Source: Demequinaceae bacterium UBA4004
Lineage (GTDB): Bacteria > Actinomycetota > Actinomycetes > Actinomycetales > Demequinaceae
Reading direction: 5' to 3'
Length of the DNA: 7,152 nucleotides
NCBI GenBank assembly: GCA_002384765.1
Contig: DGBM01000178.1
Coordinates: 12,972 to 20,123 of the forward strand
Part shown: positions 1 through 5,650 of the stretch, piece after piece
Position numbering within the stretch: position 1 is the first letter of the stretch
Layout of the letters: each line of letters starts with the position of its first letter
Notes under the pieces: generated by a model
Told to the model about the DNA's origin: nothing
Seen by the model: only the letters and a program-made list of their open reading frames with translations
Database searches by the model: none
Translations under genes and position numbers: made by a program

Positions 1-59
1 CGGGCTGGGCGGCGCTCGTGGAACTCGGAGTCGTCGATCCCACACCCCCACCGCCCTAG
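1..59 (+). CDS. 3' end of an unidentified protein-coding gene (partial)
   Basis: Reading from position 3 gives 18 codons and then a TAG at 57-59. The peptide is GWAALVELGVVDPTPPPP. Its Ala/Val/Leu-rich helix-like stretch followed by a proline tail looks like a natural C-terminus, and third codon positions are nearly all G or C. The rest of the gene lies outside the window, so no family can be assigned. It converges on the minus-strand gene that ends at 70, with only ten bases between the two stop codons and no clear terminator hairpin in that gap. Confidence 0.55.
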   Translation, partial: GWAALVELGVVDPTPPPP

Positions 60-69
60 CGGCCGACCA

Positions 70-528
70 CTACGAGGGCGCGCCCGACACCGCGGCAACC
101 ACCGTGGTCTCCACCTCGCTACCATCACTCACGGTCGCAGAGCGAATGGGCATGCCTGGGAACTGGGCACTGAACCAGAAGACCAGCGTGACCTCGCCGC
201 TCGCGACGTCATACCGCGCGCACTCGAGGCGGCCGAGCGGAGTCTCGATCGTTTCGCGAGTCACCGTGGTGATGTCGCCGGGAAAGACCGCGTGGTCTCG
301 CAAGTCGTCCCATGTGGACCTGGCCTCCATGGGTTCGCCCACCGTCTCGCCGCGAGAGTCGAGCGCCGTGACCCGGATCGACACCGCCGACTCGTCCGGA
401 TCGAAGTACACGGTGCGGCGCCGGTCAACCACCTCACCGTCGCGGGTTGTGACGATGTCCAGGGTGTGGCCGTCGGGACAGGCCTCGCGAATCTGAGGGG
501 ACGTGAACGGAGGGGCAGCCGTGGTCAT
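70..528 (-). CDS. Conserved-looking hypothetical protein, 152 aa
   Basis: I do not recognise the function. The 152-residue product has no signal peptide or membrane segment, so it is probably cytoplasmic. It is acidic in its first half (PDESAVSIRV, STWDDLRD), and its predicted strands alternate in a beta-rich pattern. A distinctive part is the C-terminal TPLGRLECARYDV, a short gap, then VTLVFWFSAQFPGMPI. Aromatic residues followed by a PG-P turn recall the 'fw...PG.P' segment of several actinobacterial proteins of unknown function; this is a memory of a pattern, not a match. The ATG at 528 is favoured because TAGCGT lies exactly six bases upstream, so the mRNA is probably leaderless. A GGAG lies only two bases before the ATG, too close to act as a normal ribosome site. 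It is transcribed divergently from the DUF2202 gene. Confidence 0.75.
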   Translation of the reverse strand: MTTAAPPFTSPQIREACPDGHTLDIVTTRDGEVVDRRRTVYFDPDESAVSIRVTALDSRGETVGEPMEARSTWDDLRDHAVFPGDITTVTRETIETPLGRLECARYDVASGEVTLVFWFSAQFPGMPIRSATVSDGSEVETTVVAAVSGAPS

Positions 529-534
529 GACTCC

Positions 535-540
535 ACGCTA
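535..540 (-). promoter_or_regulatory. -10 element for the 152-aa minus-strand gene (leaderless type)
   Basis: On the minus strand the hexamer TAGCGT fits the actinobacterial TANNNT -10 consensus. Six bases separate it from the ATG at 528, which puts the expected transcription start on the A of the ATG. No convincing -35 hexamer is seen 16-18 bases upstream. Confidence 0.5.
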
Positions 541-593
541 CGCGTTCTGGCTGGCGTGGGCGCGGCGGGAAACCGTTGAGTGCCGCAGTGAGG

Positions 594-615
594 CTTCACG
601 CAACCTTCACAGAAC
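594..615 (+). promoter_or_regulatory. Tandem 11-bp direct repeat, candidate OmpR/PhoP-family operator
   Basis: Two units abut exactly: CTTCACGCAAC at 594-604 and CTTCACAGAAC at 605-615, identical at 9 of 11 positions. Direct repeats with an 11-bp period and a TTCAC core are how OmpR/PhoB-family winged-helix regulators bind, one monomer per helical turn. Streptomyces PHO boxes (GTTCACC units) and mycobacterial PhoP boxes (TCACAGC units) have the same design. The site ends about 65 bases upstream of the DUF2202 start, close to where a -35 box would lie. The OmpR-family regulator encoded at 1514 is an obvious candidate ligand, but a phosphate regulator (PhoP) is an alternative. Confidence 0.6.
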
Positions 616-668
616 GACACCCCGAGACTCCATACGACTGCGGTGCACTGGAAGCACATCAACCCGTT

Positions 669-673
669 AGGAG
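669..673 (+). promoter_or_regulatory. Ribosome binding site that decides the DUF2202 start
   Basis: AGGAG lies seven bases before the GTG at 681. The in-frame GTG at 576 has no such site and would place the signal peptide 35 residues inside the protein, so 681 is the better start. Confidence 0.75.
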
Positions 674-680
674 CATCACC

Positions 681-1487
681 GTGAATACCCGGAGCATCAT
701 CCTCGCCGCCTTGGGCGGCGCCGCGCTCGTCGCGATCCCCACCTCTGTTGCACTGGCGGCCACCCCATCAGACAACGATCGCCCCGGCATGGGCTGGCAC
801 GGCGACGACGCCCCCGGTCGCGGCGCCCCAGCAGACCGCCCCGGCCTAGCCTGGGGTAGCGACGACGCCCACATGGGGATGGGTATGGGTGGCGGATCGA
901 CGTGGGGCGGCAACCAAGGACCTCGCGGCCCGCGTGGCCAGGGCCTTGACAACGGCATCGGCGATCCCGCTGGGCTGGTGACGGCGGGAGACTCCCTGTC
1001 GTCGGTGGACACCGCCGCCGTGGTCTACATGGTGAACGAAGAGAAGCTGGCTCACGACCTGTACGTCGAGCTCGCCGACGCCTGGGACCTGAGGGTGTTT
1101 GAAAACATCTCGTCGGCGGAGCAACAGCACCTGGACGCGGTCCGGTCGCTGCTGGATGCGTACGGCGCGGAAGACCCAACCGACGGGCTCGCCGCTGGCG
1201 AGTTCTCCGAACCCGCACTGCAGGACCTGTACGACACCCTGCTGGCCGATGGCCTCGAATCGGACACTCAGGCGTTGGCCGTAGGCGCCCTTGTCGAAGA
1301 GACGGACATTGCCGACCTTCGCGATCGATCGACCGACGACGCGGCGATAGCCACCGTGTTCGCCTCACTTGAATCAGCGAGCGAGAACCACCTGCGCGCG
1401 TTCGTCATGAACCTCTCCCGCGCGGGAATCGAGTACGAAGCTCAGGTGCTGACCGACGCGGAGGTCGCGTCCGTCACGGACCGGTAG
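681..1487 (+). CDS. Exported DUF2202 ferritin-like protein with Gly/Met-rich linker, 268 aa
   Basis: From the GTG at 681 the product has a Sec-type signal peptide: MNTR, a hydrophobic core at residues 6-26, and a VALA|A cleavage site after residue 26. Residues 30-95 form a low-complexity linker rich in Gly, Pro, Arg, Asp and Met (GMGWHGDD; HMGMGMGGG at 64-72). Residues 110-265 are a DUF2202 domain, a ferritin-like four-helix bundle. Recognisable family segments are NEEKLAHDLY (119-128), FENISSAEQQH (140-150), ALVEETDI (203-210) and SENHLRAF (234-241). By analogy with ferritins, E121, E147, H150, E206/E207, E235 and H237 are candidate metal ligands, but this is inferred. The biochemical activity of DUF2202 proteins is not established to my knowledge. 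The protein should act outside the membrane, unusual for a ferritin-like fold. The gene is followed after 26 bases by a two-component system and preceded by a candidate operator. Confidence 0.85.
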   Translation: MNTRSIILAALGGAALVAIPTSVALAATPSDNDRPGMGWHGDDAPGRGAPADRPGLAWGSDDAHMGMGMGGGSTWGGNQGPRGPRGQGLDNGIGDPAGLVTAGDSLSSVDTAAVVYMVNEEKLAHDLYVELADAWDLRVFENISSAEQQHLDAVRSLLDAYGAEDPTDGLAAGEFSEPALQDLYDTLLADGLESDTQALAVGALVEETDIADLRDRSTDDAAIATVFASLESASENHLRAFVMNLSRAGIEYEAQVLTDAEVASVTDR

Positions 1488-1500
1488 CGCGCCTGGTGCC

Positions 1501-1506
1501 TAGGAT
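1501..1506 (+). promoter_or_regulatory. -10 element for the response regulator gene
   Basis: TAGGAT matches TANNNT and lies seven bases before the GTG at 1514. This suggests a leaderless transcript and an own promoter for the two-component genes, even though the DUF2202 stop is close upstream. No good -35 hexamer is seen near 1478-1483. A short inverted repeat at 1469-1481 lies there instead. Confidence 0.5.
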
Positions 1507-1513
1507 GACAACC

Positions 1514-2206
1514 GTGGCCGCCAGGACCGTGCTCGTCGTGGACGACGAGGCGAACATCCGAGACCTCGTGTCGCAATACCTGCGGCGCGAGGGCTTTACC
1601 GTTGTCCTGGCGACGTCGGGGGAAGAGGCCCTCGCGGCGATCTCCCGTTCGATGCCGGACCTGGTGATCCTCGACGTCCGCCTTCCCGGCATCGACGGCT
1701 TCGAGACGCTCCGCGAAATACGCCGCACCTCCGACGTCTACGTGTTGATGCTGACGGCGCGATCGGAGGAGACGGACACTCTTATCGGGCTTGAGGTCGG
1801 CGCCGACGACTATGTCACGAAGCCTTTCAGCCCGCGGGAAGTGGTGGCGCGCGTGCGCACTCTGCTCAGGCGTCGCGACGGCTCCAGTCCCGCAGATGAA
1901 CGGCTGCTGTTCGAGGGCCTGGCCGTCGACATCGCGCGACACGAGGTCACCACACGCAGCGGCGCGGCCACCCTGACCGCTCTTGAGTTCGACCTGCTCG
2001 CTGCGTTGACCTCGTCCCCCGGTCGGGTCTTCACCCGCCGCCAACTCATCGAACGCGTGTGGGGATGGGACTTCTACGGTGACGAGCGCATCGTCGACGT
2101 GCACGTGCGCAAGCTGCGCCAGGCCATCGGCGACGCCGCAGACAAGCCCCAATTCGTGGCGACCATCCGGGGCGTGGGCTACAAGTTCATCGGGACCCCA
2201 TCATGA
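1514..2206 (+). CDS. OmpR/PhoB-family two-component response regulator, 230 aa
   Basis: Starting at the GTG at 1514, residues 5-118 form a receiver domain. The acidic pair is D10-D11 (VLVVDDE), the phosphoacceptor is D54 (VILDVRLPGIDG), the switch Thr is T81 (MLTAR) and the conserved Lys is K103 in VTKPF. Residues about 130-228 form the winged-helix DNA-binding domain (LTALEFDLLAAL, RVFTRRQLIERVWG, VDVHVRKLRQAIGD, TIRGVGYKF). All key residues are present, so it should be phosphorylated by the kinase encoded next and bind DNA as a dimer on direct repeats. In-frame starts at 1496 (GTG) and 1505 (ATG) would add six or three residues. I prefer 1514 because TAGGAT at 1501 sits at leaderless spacing and because a receiver domain needs almost nothing before VLVVDD. 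Its stop overlaps the kinase start (ATGA). The tandem repeat at 594-615 is a possible target. Confidence 0.95.
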   Translation: MAARTVLVVDDEANIRDLVSQYLRREGFTVVLATSGEEALAAISRSMPDLVILDVRLPGIDGFETLREIRRTSDVYVLMLTARSEETDTLIGLEVGADDYVTKPFSPREVVARVRTLLRRRDGSSPADERLLFEGLAVDIARHEVTTRSGAATLTALEFDLLAALTSSPGRVFTRRQLIERVWGWDFYGDERIVDVHVRKLRQAIGDAADKPQFVATIRGVGYKFIGTPS

Positions 2207-3294
2207 GATCGACCTTGCGACGCCGTCTGCTCGCGTCGCACTTTGCCGTGGCACTTGTGGGCGTCGCGGCGCTCATCGGCGCCGGGTTTGTCGTGGGTGG
2301 CGCTCTACTCAACCGGCAGGGCGGAATGATGCGCGGCGGTGGAATGCGTGTGGACGACGCGACCGACGTTGTCGCCAGCCTGCTTCCGGGGGTGCTGATC
2401 GCCGGGGGCGCCGCCGCCCTGGTGGCCGCGGCGGTGGCCGCAGTGCTGGTCACGCGAACCATCATGGGCCCGCTTGGGTCCATTCAGGCGGCGTCGCGCC
2501 GCGTCGCCAACGGCGACTACAAGCAGGCGGTCCCCACCCCACGAGATGAGGAACTTGCTGCGGTGGCGCACGACATCAATGCACTGTCGACACGGCTCGC
2601 GGAGACAGAGGCTCGCCGCACCCGCCTGATCGACGAGGTCGCGCATGAGATGCGAACCCCCATCACCACCATCAAGGGCTCGATGGAGGCGCTGCTCGAC
2701 GAGGTGGTCGACCCCGGCCCGGAGGTGTACGCCCGGGTTGCCGACGAGGCCTCGCGGCTGCAACGCCTGGCGGAGGACCTGTCCACGCTCTCTCGCGCGG
2801 AGGAGCACACGCTTCGCATGGAGATGCTGCCGATTGACGCGTCCGACGTCGCATCCGAGGTCTGCGAGCGCATGCGCCCACAATTCGAGCACGCCGGCGT
2901 CTCCCTGATCGTCGGCGGCTCGAGCGCTCCCGTCTCGGGCGACGCGCACCGGCTCGCGCAGGTGGTGATCAACCTCGTCGGCAACGCCCTCGGGCATACC
3001 GACGCGGGCGGCACCGTCACCGTCACCTCGGGCGGCGATGGGATCCACTCGTGGGTGTCCGTCACGGACTCCGGGCAGGGTATTGCGCAGGAAGAACTGG
3101 GGCGGATCTTTGAGCGCTTCTATCGCGTTCCCTCCGCTTCGACACCAGGCGGACGCGGCATCGGTCTGACCATTGCGCGATCGATTGTCGAGGCGCACGG
3201 CGGCGCGGTGAGCGTCACGTCGGAGGGCCTCGACAAGGGCGCCACCTTTGTCATGACGCTTCCGCGGTACCAGGCGGGCGACCCCCTCGAATAG
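2203..3294 (+). CDS. Sensor histidine kinase with very short Met-rich extracytoplasmic loop, 363 aa
   Basis: This is a membrane-bound histidine kinase, partner of the regulator it overlaps by four bases. Two transmembrane helices lie at about residues 13-36 and 60-87. Between them are only some 23 residues, including GGMMRGGGMR (40-49), too small for a folded sensor domain. A HAMP linker follows (about 85-138). The HisKA helix carries the phosphoacceptor H148 in DEVAHEMRTPI. The ATPase domain has the N box N257/N261 (VINLVGNALGHT), the G1 box around D289 (VTDSGQG), the F box (IFERFYR) and the G2 box (GRGIGLTIA, 318-325). All catalytic elements are intact. A short loop is typical of intramembrane-sensing kinases, or of kinases depending on an accessory protein. 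Three Met residues in a Gly-rich loop allow a metal-binding idea, which is inference. Together with the regulator it forms a complete pair. Confidence 0.95.
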   Translation: MRSTLRRRLLASHFAVALVGVAALIGAGFVVGGALLNRQGGMMRGGGMRVDDATDVVASLLPGVLIAGGAAALVAAAVAAVLVTRTIMGPLGSIQAASRRVANGDYKQAVPTPRDEELAAVAHDINALSTRLAETEARRTRLIDEVAHEMRTPITTIKGSMEALLDEVVDPGPEVYARVADEASRLQRLAEDLSTLSRAEEHTLRMEMLPIDASDVASEVCERMRPQFEHAGVSLIVGGSSAPVSGDAHRLAQVVINLVGNALGHTDAGGTVTVTSGGDGIHSWVSVTDSGQGIAQEELGRIFERFYRVPSASTPGGRGIGLTIARSIVEAHGGAVSVTSEGLDKGATFVMTLPRYQAGDPLE

Positions 3295-3315
3295 CGGACT
3301 TCCCCCTGAGCAGAC

Positions 3316-3321
3316 CATACT
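3316..3321 (+). promoter_or_regulatory. -10 element for the VOC gene (leaderless type)
   Basis: CATACT lies exactly six bases before the ATG at 3328, so transcription should begin on or next to the start codon. It implies a promoter separate from the upstream kinase gene. No clear -35 was found. Confidence 0.5.
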
Positions 3322-3327
3322 TCTGCC

Positions 3328-3753
3328 ATGCGTACGCAAAGAATGTCTCTGATTACCCTCCCTGTTGACGACCTCGCTGCCGCCATCGATTTCTACCAGA
3401 GGGCCATGGGCTGGGATATCAAGATGCGCTTTGGCGACGAGATCGCCTTTGTGCAGATGAACGGCTTTGTCGCGGCCCTGTGGTCGCGTACCTCGTGGGA
3501 GGCAGAGGGCCTCGACTTCGCTCCTCCGGGGTACACGTCGTTCGCGATCAACTTCACGCGTCCCCCGGAGGTGGACGAGGTGGTCGCACAATGGGCCGAG
3601 GCTGGTGGCGAGGTCGCGAAGGAACCTAAGAATGTGTACTGGGGCGGGTACTCAGGCTATGTGCGCGACCCGTGGGGAAACCTCATCGAACTCGCCGTGA
3701 ACGACGCCCTCCTCATTACCGACGAAGGCTACACGGAGCTGCGCGGCAGTTAG
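3328..3753 (+). CDS. VOC (glyoxalase/bleomycin-resistance fold) family protein, 141 aa
   Basis: One protein of two paired beta-alpha-beta-beta-beta modules. The first shows the classic ITLPVDDLAAAIDFYQRAMGW (9-29, given here as landmarks I9 to W29) and the second GYTSFAINFTRPPEVDEVV (68-86). It ends with the family signature YVRDPWGNLIELA (111-123), in which E121 is the usual C-terminal metal ligand. The position at the start of the first strand, often His in metal-dependent members, is Ser-Leu here, so either a partial metal site or a non-enzymatic binding role is possible. The substrate cannot be told. Length is normal for single-chain VOC proteins. The ATG at 3328 is chosen because of the -10 hexamer six bases upstream; an in-frame ATG at 3343 would still leave the fold intact. 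It lies alone between the two-component genes and the antiporter genes. Confidence 0.85.
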   Translation: MRTQRMSLITLPVDDLAAAIDFYQRAMGWDIKMRFGDEIAFVQMNGFVAALWSRTSWEAEGLDFAPPGYTSFAINFTRPPEVDEVVAQWAEAGGEVAKEPKNVYWGGYSGYVRDPWGNLIELAVNDALLITDEGYTELRGS

Positions 3754-3766
3754 CCGTCGCCGACAC

Positions 3767-3796
3767 GTGACCGCGAGACCGCCGCCATGCGACAGT
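3767..3796 (+). promoter_or_regulatory. Candidate promoter of the khtT-khtU operon
   Basis: GTGACC (3767-3772, compare TTGACA) is followed after 18 bases by GACAGT (3791-3796). The latter keeps the key A at position 2 and T at position 6 of a -10 hexamer. Six bases separate it from the ATG at 3803, again the leaderless geometry. Confidence 0.4.
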
Positions 3797-3802
3797 AGAC
3801 CC

Positions 3803-4282
3803 ATGGAGATCTTCGAGACCCCGCTGCCGGGCATCGGCGTCCGCTACGAATTCACCTCGGAACTTGGCGACCACGTGGGCGTCGTCATACGCCGCGACGG
3901 CAGGCGCGATGTCGCACTCTATGACAGACAAGACCCCGACTCCTGTCGTGGCACCATGGAGCTGACCGACAGCGATGCGAGCAAACTCGCAGAGTTGCTG
4001 GGCGGGACCAACATCACCGCCAGGCTTGACTCGCTTCGCCACATGGTGGAGGGTCTCGCGATCGAGTGGGTGACGATGCCCGAAAGCGGCGGACTCAGCG
4101 GACGGACCATTGGCGATGGTCACATTCGCACCACCACCGCGGCCTCCATCGTGGCGGTGATCCGTTCGGACTCCGGCATCCCCGGACCCGGACCCGAATT
4201 CCGACTCGAGTCCGGCGACACAGTGCTCGTCATGGGCAGTGAAGACTCCGTGAGCAAGGCCCGCACCGTTCTGATCGGCTGA
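3803..4282 (+). CDS. khtT: KhtT-like cation:proton antiporter regulatory subunit, 159 aa
   Basis: A soluble regulatory chain for the antiporter encoded three bases downstream. Residues 1-70 form the N-terminal domain typical of KhtT/YhaT (METPLPGIGVRYEF-type start, GVVIRRDGRRDVALYD). Residues about 75-159 are an RCK_C (TrkA-C) domain with the signature SGGLSGRTIGD, then ASIVAVIRSD, and a closing RLESGDTVLVMGSEDSV. RCK_C domains bind small ligands; in Bacillus KhtT this is a cyclic dinucleotide and the response is to proton/cation stress, though ligand identity here is inference. Total length suits the family (about 160). The ATG at 3803 is preferred over the in-frame ATG at 3767: MEIFETPLPG is the usual family N-terminus and the -10-like GACAGT is six bases upstream. 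The close downstream gene indicates co-transcription and coupled translation. Confidence 0.88.
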   Translation: MEIFETPLPGIGVRYEFTSELGDHVGVVIRRDGRRDVALYDRQDPDSCRGTMELTDSDASKLAELLGGTNITARLDSLRHMVEGLAIEWVTMPESGGLSGRTIGDGHIRTTTAASIVAVIRSDSGIPGPGPEFRLESGDTVLVMGSEDSVSKARTVLIG

Positions 4283-4285
4283 GCC

Positions 4286-5512
4286 GTGTTCACCTCCCCA
4301 GGCGTCCACTTCGCGGTAGACGCCGCCCAGCCGGCTCACGCTTCCGTCGTGTTGATCGAGTTGGGGATCATCCTGCTGGTGCTTGCCGGCCTGGGACGAC
4401 TTGCGGCACGCGTCGGCCTTCCCTCGGTGCCGCTGTACCTGCTCGCCGGCCTCGTCATGGGCGAGGGAAGCTTCTTCAAGGTTGACGCTGGGGAGGAGTT
4501 CCTGGCGATCGGCGCGCAGATCGGCGTAGTACTCCTGCTCCTGTTGCTAGGGCTTGAGTACTCGCCGGCGGACCTCAAGCAGGGACTCAAGACCACCTGG
4601 CTGGCGGGGATCCTCGACGGGCTGGCGAACACCATCCCCGGCATCGCCTTCGGCCTGATCCTCGGCTGGTCGCCCGTCGCCTCGCTACTGCTCGGCGGCG
4701 TGACGTACATGTCGTCATCGGGAATCATTGCCCGGTTGCTCGACGACTTCGACAGGTATGCCAACCGCGAGACGCCCGTGATTCTCAGCCTGCTGGTCAT
4801 GGAGGACATCGTGATGGCGGTGTTCCTGCCGATCATCGCGGTGATCCTGGTGGGTTCCAGCCTCGCGCAAGGAGCCATCGCGATGGCGATCGCGCTCAGT
4901 CTGGTGACCATGGCGTTCGTAGTGTCCTTCCGCTTCTCCTCTCACGTGTCGCGCGCTGTGCACTCGCGGTCTCGCGAACTCCTGCTGCTGTCCGTGCTGG
5001 GCTTGAGTTTCCTGGTCGCCGGGGTGGCTGAGGCCGCGCAGGTCTCCGCCGCGGTGGGAGCATTCCTGCTGGGTCTGACGCTCTCGGGACAGGTTGCCGA
5101 TGAGGTGCGCACCCTCCTGCCGCCTCTGCGAGACGTGTTCGGCGGGCTCTTCTTCGTCTTCTTCGGGCTGACGATCGATCCCCGCGACCTCCTCCCGGTG
5201 CTGGTCCCCGCGCTGATCCTCGCGGTCATCACGGCGGTGACCAAGATCGCGACCGGATCGTGGGCGGCGGCACGCGCGGGCATCGGCCCCAAGGGCCGAT
5301 GGCGTACTGGGCTGTCGCTCATCCCGCGCGGCGAGTTCTCCATCGTCATCGCCGGATTGGGCGTCGCCGCGGGTGTCGAGAGTCAACTGGGTCCACTTGC
5401 CGCGGCCTATGTGCTGATCCTCGCGGTGGTGGGCTCCGTGCTCATGCGGATGGCGGACCACATCCCGGTGCCGGGCATCATCAAGCCTCGGACGCAACGG
5501 CCTCGGACGTAG
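4286..5512 (+). CDS. khtU: KhtU-like CPA2 cation:proton antiporter, 408 aa
   Basis: An integral membrane antiporter of the CPA2 (Kef/KhtU) family that exchanges a monovalent cation, probably K+, for H+. About 12 hydrophobic segments fill residues 20-395. Family landmarks are GLPSVPLYLLAGLVMG (44-59), LLLLGLEYSP (86-94), YMSSSGIIARLLDD (141-154) and LLVMEDIVM (169-177), whose E173-D174 is the expected ion-binding carboxylate pair. The second half has AAQVSAAVGAFLLGL and the RGEFSIVIAGLG segment. The protein ends just after the last membrane helix and lacks the fused RCK domain seen in KefB/KefC, which fits a separate KhtT subunit supplied by the gene upstream. The GTG at 4286 is three bases after the khtT stop and has no strong ribosome site, so coupling is likely. 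An in-frame GTG at 4349, just before the first helix, cannot be excluded. Ion specificity is inferred from family. Confidence 0.93.
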   Translation: MFTSPGVHFAVDAAQPAHASVVLIELGIILLVLAGLGRLAARVGLPSVPLYLLAGLVMGEGSFFKVDAGEEFLAIGAQIGVVLLLLLLGLEYSPADLKQGLKTTWLAGILDGLANTIPGIAFGLILGWSPVASLLLGGVTYMSSSGIIARLLDDFDRYANRETPVILSLLVMEDIVMAVFLPIIAVILVGSSLAQGAIAMAIALSLVTMAFVVSFRFSSHVSRAVHSRSRELLLLSVLGLSFLVAGVAEAAQVSAAVGAFLLGLTLSGQVADEVRTLLPPLRDVFGGLFFVFFGLTIDPRDLLPVLVPALILAVITAVTKIATGSWAAARAGIGPKGRWRTGLSLIPRGEFSIVIAGLGVAAGVESQLGPLAAAYVLILAVVGSVLMRMADHIPVPGIIKPRTQRPRT

Positions 5513-5544
5513 TCAACCCTCGCGGTGTGTAAGAATTGCTCGTC

Positions 5545-5578
5545 TCCCGGCGCGGCCCGCATGCGCATGGCCCCGGGA
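5545..5578 (+). terminator. Hairpin downstream of the antiporter gene, possible terminator
   Basis: TCCCGG (5545-5550) pairs with CCGGGA (5573-5578). Inside, after a three-base bulge, GGCC (5554-5557) pairs with GGCC (5569-5572), leaving an 11-base loop. There is no T-run after it, so if it stops transcription it is not a classical intrinsic terminator. It lies 32 bases after the antiporter stop. Confidence 0.35.
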
Positions 5579-5616
5579 CGATGCGCCGGTCACATCGCGC
5601 GGGTGGTGTGACGCTA

Positions 5617-5630
5617 GCGCCCTCGGGCGC
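5617..5630 (+). other. Short GC hairpin in the MFS gene leader
   Basis: GCGCC and GGCGC form a perfect five-base stem around a CTCG loop, 27 bases upstream of the ATG at 5658. It does not cover the ribosome binding site. Chance is possible in such GC-rich DNA. Confidence 0.3.
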
Positions 5631-5646
5631 ACGTGAAGTCGTTTTC

Positions 5647-5650
5647 GGAG
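5647..5650 (+). promoter_or_regulatory. Ribosome binding site that decides the MFS start
   Basis: GGAG lies seven bases before the ATG at 5658 and four bases before an adjacent in-frame GTG at 5655. The spacing favours the ATG, which removes one residue from the N-terminus. Confidence 0.55.

Larger units (their letters stand above)
529..680. promoter_or_regulatory. Divergent intergenic promoter region
   Basis: This 152-base gap separates the minus-strand hypothetical gene from the plus-strand DUF2202 gene. It holds the minus-strand -10 (535-540), the 11-bp tandem repeat (594-615) and the DUF2202 ribosome binding site (669-673). For the plus-strand promoter I see only weak -10 candidates: GAGACT at 624-629 and the CATACGACT stretch at 631-639. 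Either would put a -35 in or beside the repeat, as in activator-dependent promoters lacking a good -35. Confidence 0.5.

Noticed and set aside
76..85. GGGCGCGCCC palindrome near the convergent gene ends, as a possible bidirectional terminator.
   Set aside because: It is a loopless palindrome inside the coding end of the minus-strand gene, has no T-run, and such palindromes are common in GC-rich DNA.
576..680. N-terminal extension of the DUF2202 gene to a GTG at 576 (35 extra residues).
   Set aside because: It would bury the signal peptide, would overlap the tandem repeat and promoter region, and lacks a ribosome site, whereas GTG 681 has AGGAG at good spacing.
1442..2152. A 236-codon minus-strand frame opposite the response regulator.
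   Set aside because: The plus strand encodes a regulator with all key residues; the antisense product shows no recognisable domain.
2305..3591. A 428-codon open frame on the minus strand opposite the sensor kinase.
   Set aside because: Long antisense frames are normal in GC-rich genes. The product is Arg/His/Gly-rich without any domain, and the plus strand encodes an intact kinase.
5560..5569. CATGCGCATG palindrome as a possible operator for the MFS gene.
   Set aside because: It forms most of the loop of the larger hairpin 5545-5578, and a single 10-bp palindrome is weak evidence for a regulator site.
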